The notes under the pieces are model-generated. The model worked only from the letters and a program-made list of their open reading frames with translations. It searched no databases and was not told where the DNA came from. Shown piece after piece: positions 8,460 through 18,989 of a stretch of 64,000 nucleotides of DNA. Each line of letters starts with the position of its first letter. The stretch's first letter is position 1. Origin of the DNA: Liopterus haemorrhoidalis (Eukaryota > Arthropoda > Insecta > Coleoptera > Dytiscidae); assembly GCA_963971575.1 (NCBI GenBank), contig OZ020622.1, forward strand, positions 33,138,301-33,202,300, in the 5' to 3' direction. A program made the position numbers and the translations under genes.

Positions 8460-8808
8460 GTAAGACAATCACATATTAATGTATTTCTTTGATGAATTAA
8501 AGTTGTAATCTTTGTTTGAAGTGTTTGTGTTTTGTTCCGGCAACCCTCGGGTATCCTAACATTATCTTTAATATGAACGGAATATCCCTAGCATTTCCAG
8601 GGATCCTTGCGCGAGGTTCTAATTTTCTGTGATATCCCTAACAATATTTTTACTTAAACGATAGTAATTTATAAATAGATCATCTGGAATATTAAATGGA
8701 TCTTGGGAATCGCAATACCCTTCGTTTTCCACGAATGTAATTCCTGAGTACACAAAAACAAAATTATTATCCTAACCTATTTTTGGTATTTAAATGTATT
8801 ACTTAAAG
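8460..8808. other. Non-coding stretch after the orphan exon
   Basis: Starts with the GTAAGA donor. No coding frame or repeat recognised; it could be intron. Confidence 0.3.
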
Positions 8809-10480
8809 CAGCGGTCACCAATTTTTTTTTCCTCACGGATCACTAAATTTATAATTTAAATCCGGCGGACCACTAATAGGATTTTTTATGTGTTAAATAT
8901 ATTTGTAAAAAAATGTGACCAAAGAACACATAAAATGTACCTAGTTTATAAAATAAAACTATTAATTGTAACCAAATTATGAAAGTTTTATTAATAAACA
9001 ATAATAAAATTTAAAAAAAAACAAAAAATGTAAAAAAAAATGGTTTAAATAAATCAAACTTTTAGCATTATACATTCCTAGTGTGATGGATGTTCCTGCT
9101 TGCTTGAAATAAGATTATGGATATTTGGATCCAATGTTGTTACTGCAAGACGGAGAACTGCATTTATTTCAAGCCGAGATCGGCACCGTGTTTTGATGGC
9201 TGCGACAGATGAAAAAGCCTTTTCGCGTAAATAAGTTGTGGAGAATTGAATCAGAATTTTCATCGCCTGTTCACTAAGCAAAGGGTATTCACTTTTTATG
9301 GAAAGCCAAAACTGAGGTCTTGATAAGGATGAATGAAATTTAAATTGGAGTTTCGTTGGACGATAGGTCGATGAGGCTTTCTTTTAGATGTATGCTTAAA
9401 TTACTATTTTGAATGTTCGCTGCAAACGGAACTATTATCCATATATTACCATGTCTGGGATCTTCGTTCTTTGGGTAATAACGAGCAAAAGATTCCAATT
9501 CCTTTTTAACTAGGGTTATCACTTGCTGAATAACATCATTCTCCTTCATGTATTCATCAAAATTAGAAAACATTTGCAGATCGTCTTCAACCAACCGCGT
9601 TTGCCACAGTAATATTTTCTTTTGAAACGCATCCATTTTACTTCGTTTACTCGTAAGTATGTGAACACGTCCTTAAGTTGACCTTGTAAGGACATGTTTA
9701 GTTCATTTAACAGGGAAAAAATATCTGCCAGGTATGCAAGCTTTGCTAGTCATTCATTGTCGGAGAAGAAATTTTGCAATTTCGGATTACTTTGTTGCTG
9801 GAAAAATAATTTGACTTCTTCCCGCAAGACGAATAGACGGGTCAATATTTTGCCCCACGAGAACCATCTCACGTCAGCATGACGAAGAAGATGAGTATAC
9901 TCGGAACCCATTTCTTCGCAAAGTGCCTCGAATATTCAAGAATTGAGTGCTTTGTATCGAATTTCCTTTATAATTCCTTTATAATAGTAGATAAAATGAC
10001 TGGGTGACTAACATTCTTCACCTTTGCAACAATTCCTGAAAGATGTCCAGTCATATTTGGGGCCCCATCTGTGCATATCCCAATACAGTTTTTCCATTCA
10101 ATTTCATGATCCAGGAAATAACTATTAAGTGCTTCAAAATCTCTTAAGTGCTTCAAATTAAGCGAACAAAGTAGTTCTACATGTAACTCTCCTTCACACT
10201 AAACCCTCACAAACCAAAGGAGGAGTGCTTTGTTTGAAATGTCCGTAGATTCATCAAGTTGTATTGGATAAAATGATGAATTTTTCACCATTTTTATTAT
10301 CTGATTTTCAATGTTTTCGGCCAAATCTTCGATTCTGCACTTGATAGTACTAGCAGACATAGGAATTACTTTCAATTTCTGAACAGCCTGCATTCCCAAA
10401 ATCTGTTCACAGGCTTTTAACATATTCTACATTTCTCATCAAGCAGGTATTTGCGTACAATGCAATAATTTCATGATTCA
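8809..10480 (-). mobile_element. hAT element, one end and decayed transposase
   Basis: CAGCGGTCACCAA at 8809 is a typical hAT-type terminal inverted repeat start. The minus-strand transposase remnant follows inside it. The opposite terminus is missing; near 10480-10560 the element runs into a Harbinger end, so no 8-bp duplication can be checked. Confidence 0.6.
9078..10460 (-). pseudogene. hAT transposase (ZBED5-like), decayed
   Basis: Blocks in order on the minus strand: ACEQILGMQAVQKLKVIPMS and KNSSFYPIQLDESTDISNKA (10420-10240), GICTDGAPNMTGHLSGI (10070-10020), a middle segment with KKILLWQTRLVEDDLQMF (9630-9580) and FSTTYLREKAFSSVAAIKTR (9255-9195). LDESTD carries the first catalytic Asp and CTDGAP the second, and the last block is the hAT dimerisation domain. 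This is the set I know from ZBED5-like hAT proteins of animals. Stops and frameshifts separate the blocks. The BED finger is not seen. Confidence 0.75.
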
Positions 10481-10562
10481 TTTTTAATGATTTTAGTTAA
10501 AAATGATAAAAATCTGTTCCAAATAACATTTAACATCACTCTACTCTCGATTCCGTCAAGCT

Positions 10563-10714
10563 ATTTGCTAGCGGTTAATCTAACAACTAAAATGTTAACT
10601 CACATCGACGGATGTTAACATAGCGCAACTTCAGAATACAGTTTGTCTAACATCGTTCAACCTCGGGCATATCCGTCGATGTTAAGACTTAATATTTTAC
10701 TTCACAATACCGCC
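10563..10714. mobile_element. PIF/Harbinger right-end fragment
   Basis: GGTTAATCTAACAACTAAAA and the following 140 bp match 33360-33513, the right end of the Harbinger element at 31137-33512, including CGATGTTAAGACTTAA-type sequence and the terminal AATACCGCCATT. Only this end is present. It abuts a piggyBac exon. Confidence 0.75.
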
Positions 10715-10899
10715 ATTAGAAGCTGAGTAGAAGCTCCGGAGTAAGGTTCTACATGGAAAATATAGCCCGAACGATCAGCTGCTACCCACAGTTTAAACCC
10801 AAATCTAATTGGTTTGCCCCTTATAAATTGTTTGGAGCCATGTCTTCCATAGTAAGGTATCATACTTTCATCGATACTTACGGCATTATTCGTTTCCAC
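10715..10899 (-). pseudogene. piggyBac transposase exon
   Basis: After a TTATTTCAG acceptor, the minus strand encodes SIDESMIPYYGRHGSKQFIR then GKPIRFGFKLWVAADRSGYI. The D-E-S-M-I-P-x-x-G-R-H strand holds a catalytic Asp of piggyBac DDD transposases, and the GKP-R-G-K-W strand follows it. The frame is open to the Harbinger fragment at 10714, which ends it. The upstream exon was not found in 10900-11394. It differs from the C-terminal fragment at 5450-5890, so a single split copy cannot be claimed. Confidence 0.75.
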
Positions 10900-11394
10900 C
10901 TGAAATAAAATTTGTTTAAAAACCTATAAACAAGATTATTGGACAAGATTGTAAAATTTATTTGAAAGACTTTTTTTTCGACTCACAAATATTGTAGCAA
11001 GATTAATGTTTATGACTGTAGCGGCTCTAGGCAAACAGCTAACTGGTGTGGAATTTCAAGCACACCACACAGAGCTATCGTAAACATGACGGACGTTTGA
11101 CTACAGTGTCTAATTCAACAGACATATGTTACTAACCTTTGTGCTGATGGATAGATGATTCTCTGGGTACCCAGATACTGAAGAAGCTTCTTGGAGATGC
11201 CAAATGAACACATGCAGTCGAACAAGAACACCAGACATAAAAACAATTAAATAATTATATTTCCGATAGTCGAAAATAGAGCAACAGCGGTTTTATACAT
11301 CCGAACAACGTAATACCGATTTACTGTCAAAAAAATTAATGTCTATGTTTAAAAAACAAAAAAAAATAAACAAAAGGCCAACGCCTGCTGCATT
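10900..11394. other. Unassigned, probably intron of the piggyBac copy
   Basis: Borders the acceptor of the piggyBac exon. No protein motif or repeat recognised. Confidence 0.3.
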
Positions 11395-11880
11395 ACAAAA
11401 AATTGATGTGAAGTGTGAATTTTCACACATTTCAGGGTTTTGCAGGTATTTAGTAAGTGAATGATGATTATTTTGGATGCGAAAACAAATTTTATATTAA
11501 AATATTTTTTTTGTTAATTTTAATTCGAACGCCTAATACCATTATTTAAGTTTCTAAATATGTGCAGTATTTTTTTTTTTTTATATAGCAATGTTCATTA
11601 ATAATTTTAAAAATTGCGCCTATGGCTTCCATTGGTTGTTAAAAGTTCCGTCCCTCTGATTTCGTGTACATTGAAACAGAATTAAATTATAATTTAAACA
11701 ATTTCCACTGGTTATTAAATTTACGCTTTTAAAAATAAAATGCAACATTTGCCAAAATATAACTAGAATTTTGAAAAAATAATTTAAACAATATAAAAAT
11801 TAAAAAAAAAAAAACAAAAAATAATATTGTCTCTTTTCTCCAGGGTTCGAACCCTTTCGGATCGGGCTACTTGGTTGAAA
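11395..11880 (-). repeat. SINE-like repeat, copy 2
   Basis: Shares with copy 1 (1262-1655) the start TTGATGTGAAGTGTGAAT, the middle CTGGTTATTAAATTTACGC and ATATAACTAGAATTTTG, the A-rich run and, on the minus strand, a B-box-like GGGTTCGAACCCTGGAG. The tRNA-like head is cut after the B box at about 11880, where the Jockey element region begins. Confidence 0.55.
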
Positions 11881-12267
11881 AATCATTCATTTTCATTTTA
11901 AAGTTTTTTATTGATAAAAAATATATATGTATACAAAGTATTACATTTATGTTGTTCTTAAAAGCTACGTCTCCTAGAAAATATACGTAAATGAATGTGT
12001 ATTTTAACCTAAGTGTGAACATATACGATTGCTTGTACGAGTGACAGTGTGTAATATATAGTATTGAAATAAATTATTAATGAGTATTGAGGGGTCAGAA
12101 AGTTCATCTTAACCCACTCTTAAGTATTTTTCCTAAAACTATTTATTCTACTTAACTAACTTAACCTAATTGTACATATATACATATTTACATATTTACA
12201 AGATTACATAGTAATTAAATCAAAGTGAAAACATATAAATGTATGCTAAAGCGGTAAGATGGTGTTA

Positions 12268-13242
12268 TTAGTAAATGTCTGATAGGTGTGCAAAAGCCTG
12301 TAAATGATGTATAGGTAATTTGTGTGTTTGATTATTAGGGTGATTGTTAATGTTAATTAGTAGCGGGTTGTGTGATGTCTGTTTGATGTAAAATTTTTCT
12401 GAGAGTTTGTTTATGTAGTCAGACAAATATGGCATATTCGTTAGTTCGTGAAGTTTGTCAATTTTAGTATATCTGTCCGAGTTTGTAATTAGTCTGAGGC
12501 ATTTGTTCTGAAGTCTTTGTAAGGGAATTTTGGAGGTATTAGAAGCATGACACCAGGCTGGCGCGGCATATGTAAGTGTAGGTCTGATAATAGTTGTGTA
12601 AATGAGTCTTTTGTTTTTTTGAGTAAGTGTACTGTATCTGTTAAGTAGAGAATAAAGCATTTTAATTACTGTTTGTCCTTTTTGTAGTGCGAAATTAATG
12701 TGTTCGTTAAATCTGAGGGATTTATCAAGATAAACCCCAAGGTATTTAACTGTATGTTTAGGTGCGGATGTGTGATTGTGAATTTTAAGAGGTGTAAAAA
12801 TGCGTGTGTTTGTGAATTTACGTGTGAGTACTACTGTTTCTGTTTTTGTGGGGTTTATCTGAATTTTCCATAGTTTCCAGTAGTCGGTGAGTATGTTTAT
12901 GTGGAATTGTACTTGTCTGTTTACAATTTCCGCGCTGAAAGAGTGTGCATAGATTGCAGTGTCGTCCGCGAAAAGTGCTGTGTTCGTGTTGGGAAAGGTA
13001 GGCATGTCATTAATAAATAAAGTGAATAATTTGGGGGATAAGACACTTCCTTGCGGAGTGCCTGCGGGAATATTACGGGGTGTAGAAAATGTGTTGTTAA
13101 TTAGGAATGAGAATGTACGGTTAGAAAGATAGGAATGTATGAGTTTGATGATTGTTGTAGGAAAGCCGTATGTAATAAGTTTGTGTATGAGCCCTTCTTT
13201 CCAGACTTTATCAAACGCTCGTTCTAGGTCAAGAAGGGTCAT
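12268..13242 (-). pseudogene. Jockey LINE ORF2, reverse transcriptase C-terminal half
   Basis: A 324-codon open frame. It begins with TLLDLERAFDKVWKEGLI (RT motif A, catalytic Asp), then GTPQGSVLSPKLFTLFINDM (motif B), TALFADDTAIYAHS (motif C, FADD) and KYLGVYLDKSLRFNEHI (motif E region), and ends with the thumb and C-terminal domain. Two of the three catalytic aspartates sit in FADD. It lacks RT motifs 0-2, which lie in the broken stretch 13243-13736 in other frames (for example SCWKTATIIPIPKP-like sequence). Not translatable as one protein. Confidence 0.85.
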
Positions 13243-13736
13243 AGAAGTGGATTTGTGTTTATTAAATTGTGAAATTACGTCGGAGACTATACGGACGACC
13301 TGTTGAACAGTGTTGTGTTTTTCTCTGAATCCGAATTAATGAGGTTTTGTAATTTTGTGTTTATTGTCAAATTTGATGATTCGCGCTAATATAATTTTTT
13401 CAGTGATTTTAGATAAGGTGTTTAATAGGCTGATTGGACGGTAATTGTTAGGGTCTGAGTTTTCTTTTTGGGTTTAGGAATAGGAATAATGGTTGCAGTT
13501 TTCCAACAGGAGGGGAAATGGTGTAATTTGATGATTGAATTTATTATATATGTTAATTGGACTACTGCCTTACGGGAAAAATTTTTGATGAGGATATTTT
13601 CAATTTTGTCAGGACCAGGAGTTTTTCTAATAATAAGTTTTTTGATAATGTTAAGGATTTCTGAAGGAGTAGTTAGGAGTTCGCTGATTTGTTTTTTAGT
13701 GTTTAAGTGAGGGGTGTTTATGAAATTTTGCGCATG

Positions 13737-14972
13737 TTATGTAATGTGTGTTTGTTCATGTGAATTGACTGTATTTATAATGTGAGCTTGTTCAAAGGCG
13801 TCTGCAAGAGCTTCTGCCTTTTGTGTGTCTGTTATATGTTCTAGATTTTGAGTTTTGAGAGTTGGGATGGGTTTAAAAGGTTTTTTGAGTATTTTAGTAG
13901 TGTTCCAAAGGGAGTTATCATTGGGGTTTAGGTTAGCTATTTTTTGTTTAAATGTATTATTTTTGTGTTTGTATAAGAGGGAGCGTATGAGGGTGTTTAA
14001 TTTGTTTAATTCATTTCTGTGTAGTGTTAATCTTGTTCTCTGCCATTGTTTGCGTGTTGTGTTGCGTTGAGCGATTAATTTTTTAATATCGTCAGGTATG
14101 TGTTCAATGGATGTGTTAATTGTAGTGGTTTTTGAATGTTTTCTTTTTGCATGTGTAATTGCGTATGTAAATGTAGTTATTTCTGATTCTAATTGTTGTA
14201 TGGTGTTAATATTATTGTTTATTTTGAGTTTAGAGTAAAGTGTTTTTCTGAAAGCAGTCCAGTCTGTGTGTTTGTAGCTGTTGATTTTTCTGGAAATGTT
14301 TTCAGTGAGTTGATTGCCTAAAGTGAAAATAATTGGATCATGATCGGAGTTTAATTCGTGAAGTACAGTGGGATCTGAAAGATGAGGGATGTTTTTATTA
14401 ATTATTAGGTCAATAGTAGAAGGAGTGGATCCGTTAGGGGGGTAGTGTGTAGGTTTGTCAGGTGATAATAGGATAGGAGTGTGATTGTTGATGTATGCGT
14501 GTAATGTGTTTCCATTTTTATTGTTTCTTGTGTTAGTGCCCCAAGATTTATGTCTAGCGTTGAGGTCCCCAACTACTAGAACTTTGTTACGTTTAGTGAG
14601 TGTGTTTAAGTCAGTGTTGTTAAAATTATTGCTGGGGGGGTTGTAAGCTGCAATAATATTGGTGTTGTCCGTAAGTGTGATTGTAAGTGTCTCCAGTGAT
14701 GTGTTAGGGATGTTCTTGAGTGTGTGAGGTATGTTTTTCTTGATGAGAAATGCTACCCCGCCAGCACCAGTGCCGTCCGGGTTAAGGATTAGTCTGTCTT
14801 GTCTGTACAAATTAAAATTTTTGAAATATATTTTGTCAGTAGTTCTAAGTTTTGTCTTGTTAATAGTCATTATGTCAATTGAATGTAAGTCCAGAAAATA
14901 ATTTAGTTCGTTTTGTTTAGAAATTAAGCCATTGGCGTTCCATGATGATAATATTAAGTTTTTATATTCCAT
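13737..14972 (-). pseudogene. Jockey LINE ORF2, endonuclease half
   Basis: The open frame from ATG at 14972 to 13737 encodes LILSSWNANGL at its start (catalytic Asn), DIMTINKTKLR (the usual ETKL has become NKTKL, so the catalytic Glu appears lost), AGGVAFLIKKNIPH, VLVVGDLNARHKSWG (GDLN, Asp and Asn) and LNSDHDPIIFTL (SDHDP, Asp and His). The linker to RT follows, with NPNDNSLWNTTKILKKP. The ATG overlaps the ORF1 stop (TAA at 14964-14962) by 11 nt, which identifies the start. Degeneration after 13737 ends the frame. Confidence 0.8.
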
Positions 14973-16557
14973 ATTTGTCTGCGTTAGCTGCAAAATCAAC
15001 AAAGATGTTGAGTCTAGTGAATGTGTCTTTTGGGCTTGTTTTGAGTGTGTTAATTAGGTCTCTTACCGCATTTAGCATACCCTTCAAGTTAACAATTTGA
15101 TTTAATTCATTCAATTCTGCACACAGGTCACCAAAGGTATTGTAGTCATTATTTTGAGTATGAGCACTAGTGGAGGGCTTATTTGTTGCACTATCACCAG
15201 GGAGCACTTTATTAGGGGCGTTCACTCTGGAGTATGGTAACGATGGGAAGTTGTTCTTATTAGAGTCAAAGTTAACTGTATTTGGGGGGGGGGGGGGGGG
15301 GTTGAAGTTTCTTTGTTGACTTGTTGTTGTAGCTGTAGGATGTTGGTATTGTTGTGGATTGTTGTTCTTGGTCCAGGGGTTGTATGACGGTAATGGGGCG
15401 GGTATATAGTTTACTTGTGTATTCGGTATATTTTCGGCTCTTCTTTTTTTGATTGCATTAATTTTAGATATATAAACATTGCATTCAATTGAACTTGCGG
15501 CGTGGTTTCCATCACAGTTTATACATTTTAAGGGTTTCTCTCCTTTACATTCCCATGTTAGGTGGGTTTCTGCACACTTGCAGCAATTGGGGGACAGGTT
15601 ACAATTTTTGGTGGCGTGCCCCCAAGCTTGGCAGCGACGACACTGGATTATTGTGCGTTTATTAAAGTGCTTTTCCTAGGCTACTTTCACGTAGCTGAGA
15701 TATGTGTTTTTATTTCTCATGGTATCAAGTGTCTCCGTGTTATCCGTGATTATGAGGTAAAGCGGTCTAAGTTTCGTAAACATTTTGATTACTTCTATTA
15801 CCTTAGTTCCGTTTGCTAAAAGCTCGTCTTTAAGTTCTTCTAATGTAATCTCGATGTCAAGTCCCTTTATGACAAAGCCAAAAGTTTTTTCAGCTTTAGT
15901 TGAATACGTGAAAAATTCAATTTTTTCTTTTTTGAATTCCTCAATAACTTTTATTCTTTCTTCCGGATTTTGAATAAATACATTAGTGTTTTCATACGTG
16001 TATTTTACGTGAAATTTTTCGGTGACATATTTTTTAAGAAAATTTATAAATTTCCTAGATTGCTTTGGACGTCCTTTTATTATTAATGGGGGGGGGGGCG
16101 TTTTTCTCTAGGAGGTTCCTGTGGTTCAACCTCTATGGATTCGCAATCCGAAAGCACTTCATATGTGTTGTTGGTTGGAATATTATACTCCATGTTTGGA
16201 GGTATTATAACTGTTGCAGTTTTTTTATTATTTTTGTTTTTGTTTTTATTATTTTTTATTATTGTGAACGGCGGTTCATTTTGAATATTTTCTTCATTAT
16301 TAACTTCCATGACACGATTAAAAACTACCTTTAATCGTGTCATCACTACCTGTGGAATTGAGTTCTATTTCTTTTTCAATTGTAATTTTTTTATTGGGGG
16401 ATTCGTCACTATGTATTGTGTAAGTCTCTGAGTCTGTATTACTGATGTTATATTCTTTATGCGGTCTTTTTAAGTTATTTTTAGTATTATTTTCACTATT
16501 ATTATCACTCTCATTGTTACTTAGTGAGGTAGAATTGTTTGTATCACTTATATTCAT
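14962..16557 (-). pseudogene. Jockey LINE ORF1 (gag-like), frameshifted
   Basis: Three frames join in order: a Ser/Asn/Asp-rich N-terminus (16557-16318), a second basic segment (16346-16083), zinc knuckles near 15660-15500 (C-x-x-W-G-H-x4-C, then CCKCAETHLTWEC and CINCDGNH) and a C-terminal part (15225-14962) ending DKYGI. Knuckles of the CCHC type after a gag-like core are the rule for Jockey ORF1, which forms RNA-binding particles. Frame changes coincide with homopolymers: G11 at 16088-16098 and G18 at 15284-15301 (C runs in the coding strand, proline). Confidence 0.7.
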
Positions 16558-16640
16558 GGATATATTAGAGATTGTTTCATTTTTTGTGTTTTCTTTACTT
16601 ACATTTTTAAAACTAATTTTATTTAAGTAAACTTATAATA

Positions 16641-16975
16641 TTAAAATGTTTTTAAAATATTTCACTAAGTGTTTATTTTACAATGGTTAAATCTATTTTT
16701 AGCACTTTACACAAGGGTTTTATTGTACACTAGGGACAGCTGCAAGGGTCGTTTTATGGTTTAACAACCATTGTCGCACTTAAGCAGGCATGCCGCCAAG
16801 GCAATTGCCTGGCCTGCGGCGTTTTTGAACAATAAACTTACAGTTTTATTATTTTTTAAAATTTTTTAAGAAAAATAAAAAATTTTATTTCACATAGATT
16901 TTAAATATTTTGTAAACACTTGAAAGACGGAGCGATACAAAAACACGCCCACTCTCACAGGGCTCTCAAGTAAGA
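16641..16975. other. Unassigned stretch right of the Jockey element
   Basis: May hold the Jockey 5' UTR at its left. A palindrome AGGCAATTGCCT lies at 16798-16809 inside a GC-rich patch that resembles part of hAT-type MITEs, without recognisable ends. Confidence 0.3.
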
Positions 16976-17143
16976 CTGTTGAAAAATCAGCGGCTAATAC
17001 CACTACACCAGCACACACGTTCCAGTGTGGCGTGTTACAAAGCTATAACTTGTGTACATTATTAGCAAAAAATCACAAAAAATGCGTTTTTCTCCAAAAA
17101 CATAATCTGATCAAAAATTCCTGTTGTACTATTCCGGTTCACA

Positions 17144-17572
17144 CCAATGTACATTACTTAGAATTTTTTCAGATTTTTAATTTAAACCATCTGGGCTACA
17201 GGGTGTGGGACAAAAAATTTTTTGCACAATTTTGGCAAAAATCGCTTCAAAATAATTTATTTTGCAAAAATAAAAATTTGATCGTTAATCCACGTACCAA
17301 GGGCTTTCATTTGATACCCTACTCAGAATTATAAAAAAATATTTGTTTTTTCGATGAGCACATATTTGTTTATATTTTTAGGGGGATATGTTTTTTAGAT
17401 GTTTTAGTATTTTTCCTATGTGCGGGTCAAAGAATTGTATAAGCATGTCAAATTTCAACTCTCTAGGTTTAGCAGTTTGGCTACAATTTTTACCTGACAG
17501 ACAGACAGACAGACGACAAAATGACGGTATAAGGGTTTTTTGGTCATACCTACAAAATCCTAAAAATTAAGA
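17144..17572 (+). repeat. Dispersed repeat D, copy 2
   Basis: Second copy of the 1699-2136 repeat with the same order: ACCATCTGGGCTACAGGGTG, a (CAGA)n run (17497-17514, shorter than copy 1), then ATGACGGTATAAGGGTTTTT and a hairpin end with CCTAAAAA. Upstream at 16985-17040 a minus-strand TGGTGTAGTGGTATTAGC resembles a tRNA A box, as in copy 1 where a tRNA-like head also precedes the repeat. Confidence 0.7.
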
Positions 17573-18189
17573 CGAAACAATGACTGTCATCCGCCATATT
17601 TCCTACGATCACAGCACCGCCACCGGTAATGTTACTTCTCAATAGGTTATCACTGAACAAATTATTTAATTTTGTAATATGCACTAACTTATTTAAATAT
17701 ATTTGAAGAGAATTTTGACACTAGTTTAAGTTCATTGTCATCACCAATGACCGTAAAATTTCGATAGGATAGGGCTCGCGGGCCGTATGTTGAACACCAT
17801 TAGTGGATTGTTGACCATATCTATGAAACCCTAAAAATAAAGAAATATTTATACTGAAATATTTCTTTACTGTTATTCTTTAATTTTTACTGATAATATT
17901 ATTTCTGATCATGTCAATATATTTTTTTCTAATCAAGTAATTATTTTTTTCTGATCAAGTAATTTAAAACTGATACACTACTCGAATTTTTATTTATTTT
18001 TTTTGCCAGAAGTTGAAAATAGCTGTAGTAAGTAAACTGACATATACTGATTTCTAATATTTATTTAGCTTTTCTGTATCGCCCTCCATTTTTCCAGGAA
18101 AATCAAATAACATTTTCAGATAAAATGCATTTTATTATAATATTACAAACTATATACAGGTATAATGTATGTACGTTTTTCAGTATTTT
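17573..18189. other. Unassigned AT-rich stretch
   Basis: No coding frame. ACCATATCTATGAAACCCTA at 17813-17832 resembles the end of repeat D and may be a further scrap of it. Confidence 0.3.
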
Positions 18190-18650
18190 TTAGCATTTGC
18201 GTTTGTAACTTATCTTGGAAGTCTCGCGTATTAACGACCAACAGTAATCTGCTAGCATGGTGGGATTCCAACGTCCTTGATATCGTTTTTCCATCCTTGA
18301 AATGTCCTGATGAAACCTTTCTGCGTGCTCGTCGCTAACGTCATCCAAATTAGGCGGAAAAAAATCTAAATGCGAATGTAAGAAATTAATCTTGAGAGAC
18401 ATGTTAAAGCCAAAGTCTTCATATGCCTTCTACATATTCTCTACAATGGTTGCATAATTGTCTGACTTTGAATTTCCTAGAAAGTTTTTTTACCATTTCT
18501 TTAAAACATATCCAAGCTGTTTTTTCTTTTGGATTTAGCTTGTCATCGAATACTTATTTGAGGCCCTATAAATATTCCTTCTTTAAATTTTGTCTCCCTT
18601 ATCATTGGAAATGTAGTCTTCAAATATACAACACTGTCACCATTTTTTTC
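18190..18650 (-). pseudogene. C-terminus of an unclassified transposon-associated protein
   Basis: Minus-strand frames give ETKFKEGIFIGPQI (about 18600), then a broken linker, then MSLKINFLHSHLDFFPPN, VSDEHAERFHQDISRMEKRY and MLADYCWSLIRE (18402-18190). I recall this block from many uncharacterised arthropod proteins that occur in high copy, so it is probably the tail of a transposon-encoded protein, but I cannot assign a superfamily. The second half is open to a stop at 18190; the first half is frameshifted. It is cut at its upstream side by the Tigger terminus. Confidence 0.5.
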
Positions 18651-18664
18651 CATAGAGGAGAGTC

Positions 18665-18849
18665 GCCTAATATGGGGTACTTTTTTTACATGTCTATAAA
18701 ACCAAATAGAAATTGAAATTAGCTTTAATAAAAACATAACAACAAAAATTGGCCTTCTTGCAACACATTATAATAGGCAATATTTCTACTTAAACTTTTC
18801 TTATAAAAAAATCATGATTGAAATGTTTTTGTAAAATCCCATATTAGGC
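18665..18849. repeat. Inverted repeat pair (GCCTAATATGGG)
   Basis: GCCTAATATGGG at 18665-18676 and its exact reverse complement CCCATATTAGGC at 18838-18849 are 161 bp apart, with another ATATGGGGTA at 18872-18882. Probably the terminal region of the Tigger element to the right. Confidence 0.5.
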
Positions 18850-18989
18850 AACATGTACGCATAATATGGGGTATCAGTGGATAATACCATTTAAGAGGCT
18901 TATGTATTAAATTATCAACATTTATTGACATATTACAATTACAATTATATATTGTGACTATTTATGAGCTATTTAGGTCCCAATGGCCA

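Larger units (their letters stand above)
11881..16640 (-). mobile_element. Jockey-clade LINE, minus strand, decayed
   Basis: Contains in order from right to left ORF1 with zinc knuckles, an 11-nt ORF1/ORF2 overlap, APE endonuclease and reverse transcriptase, without an RNase H domain. This is the Jockey plan. Frameshifts and a stop-rich gap at 13243-13736 show it is inactive. The 3' UTR (11881-12267) ends near the truncated SINE; a clean poly(A) tail or target duplication was not found. The 5' end is uncertain. Confidence 0.75.

Noticed and set aside
16780..16825. hAT MITE with AGGCAATTGCCT palindrome
   Set aside because: No CAGTG-type ends or 8-bp duplication nearby.
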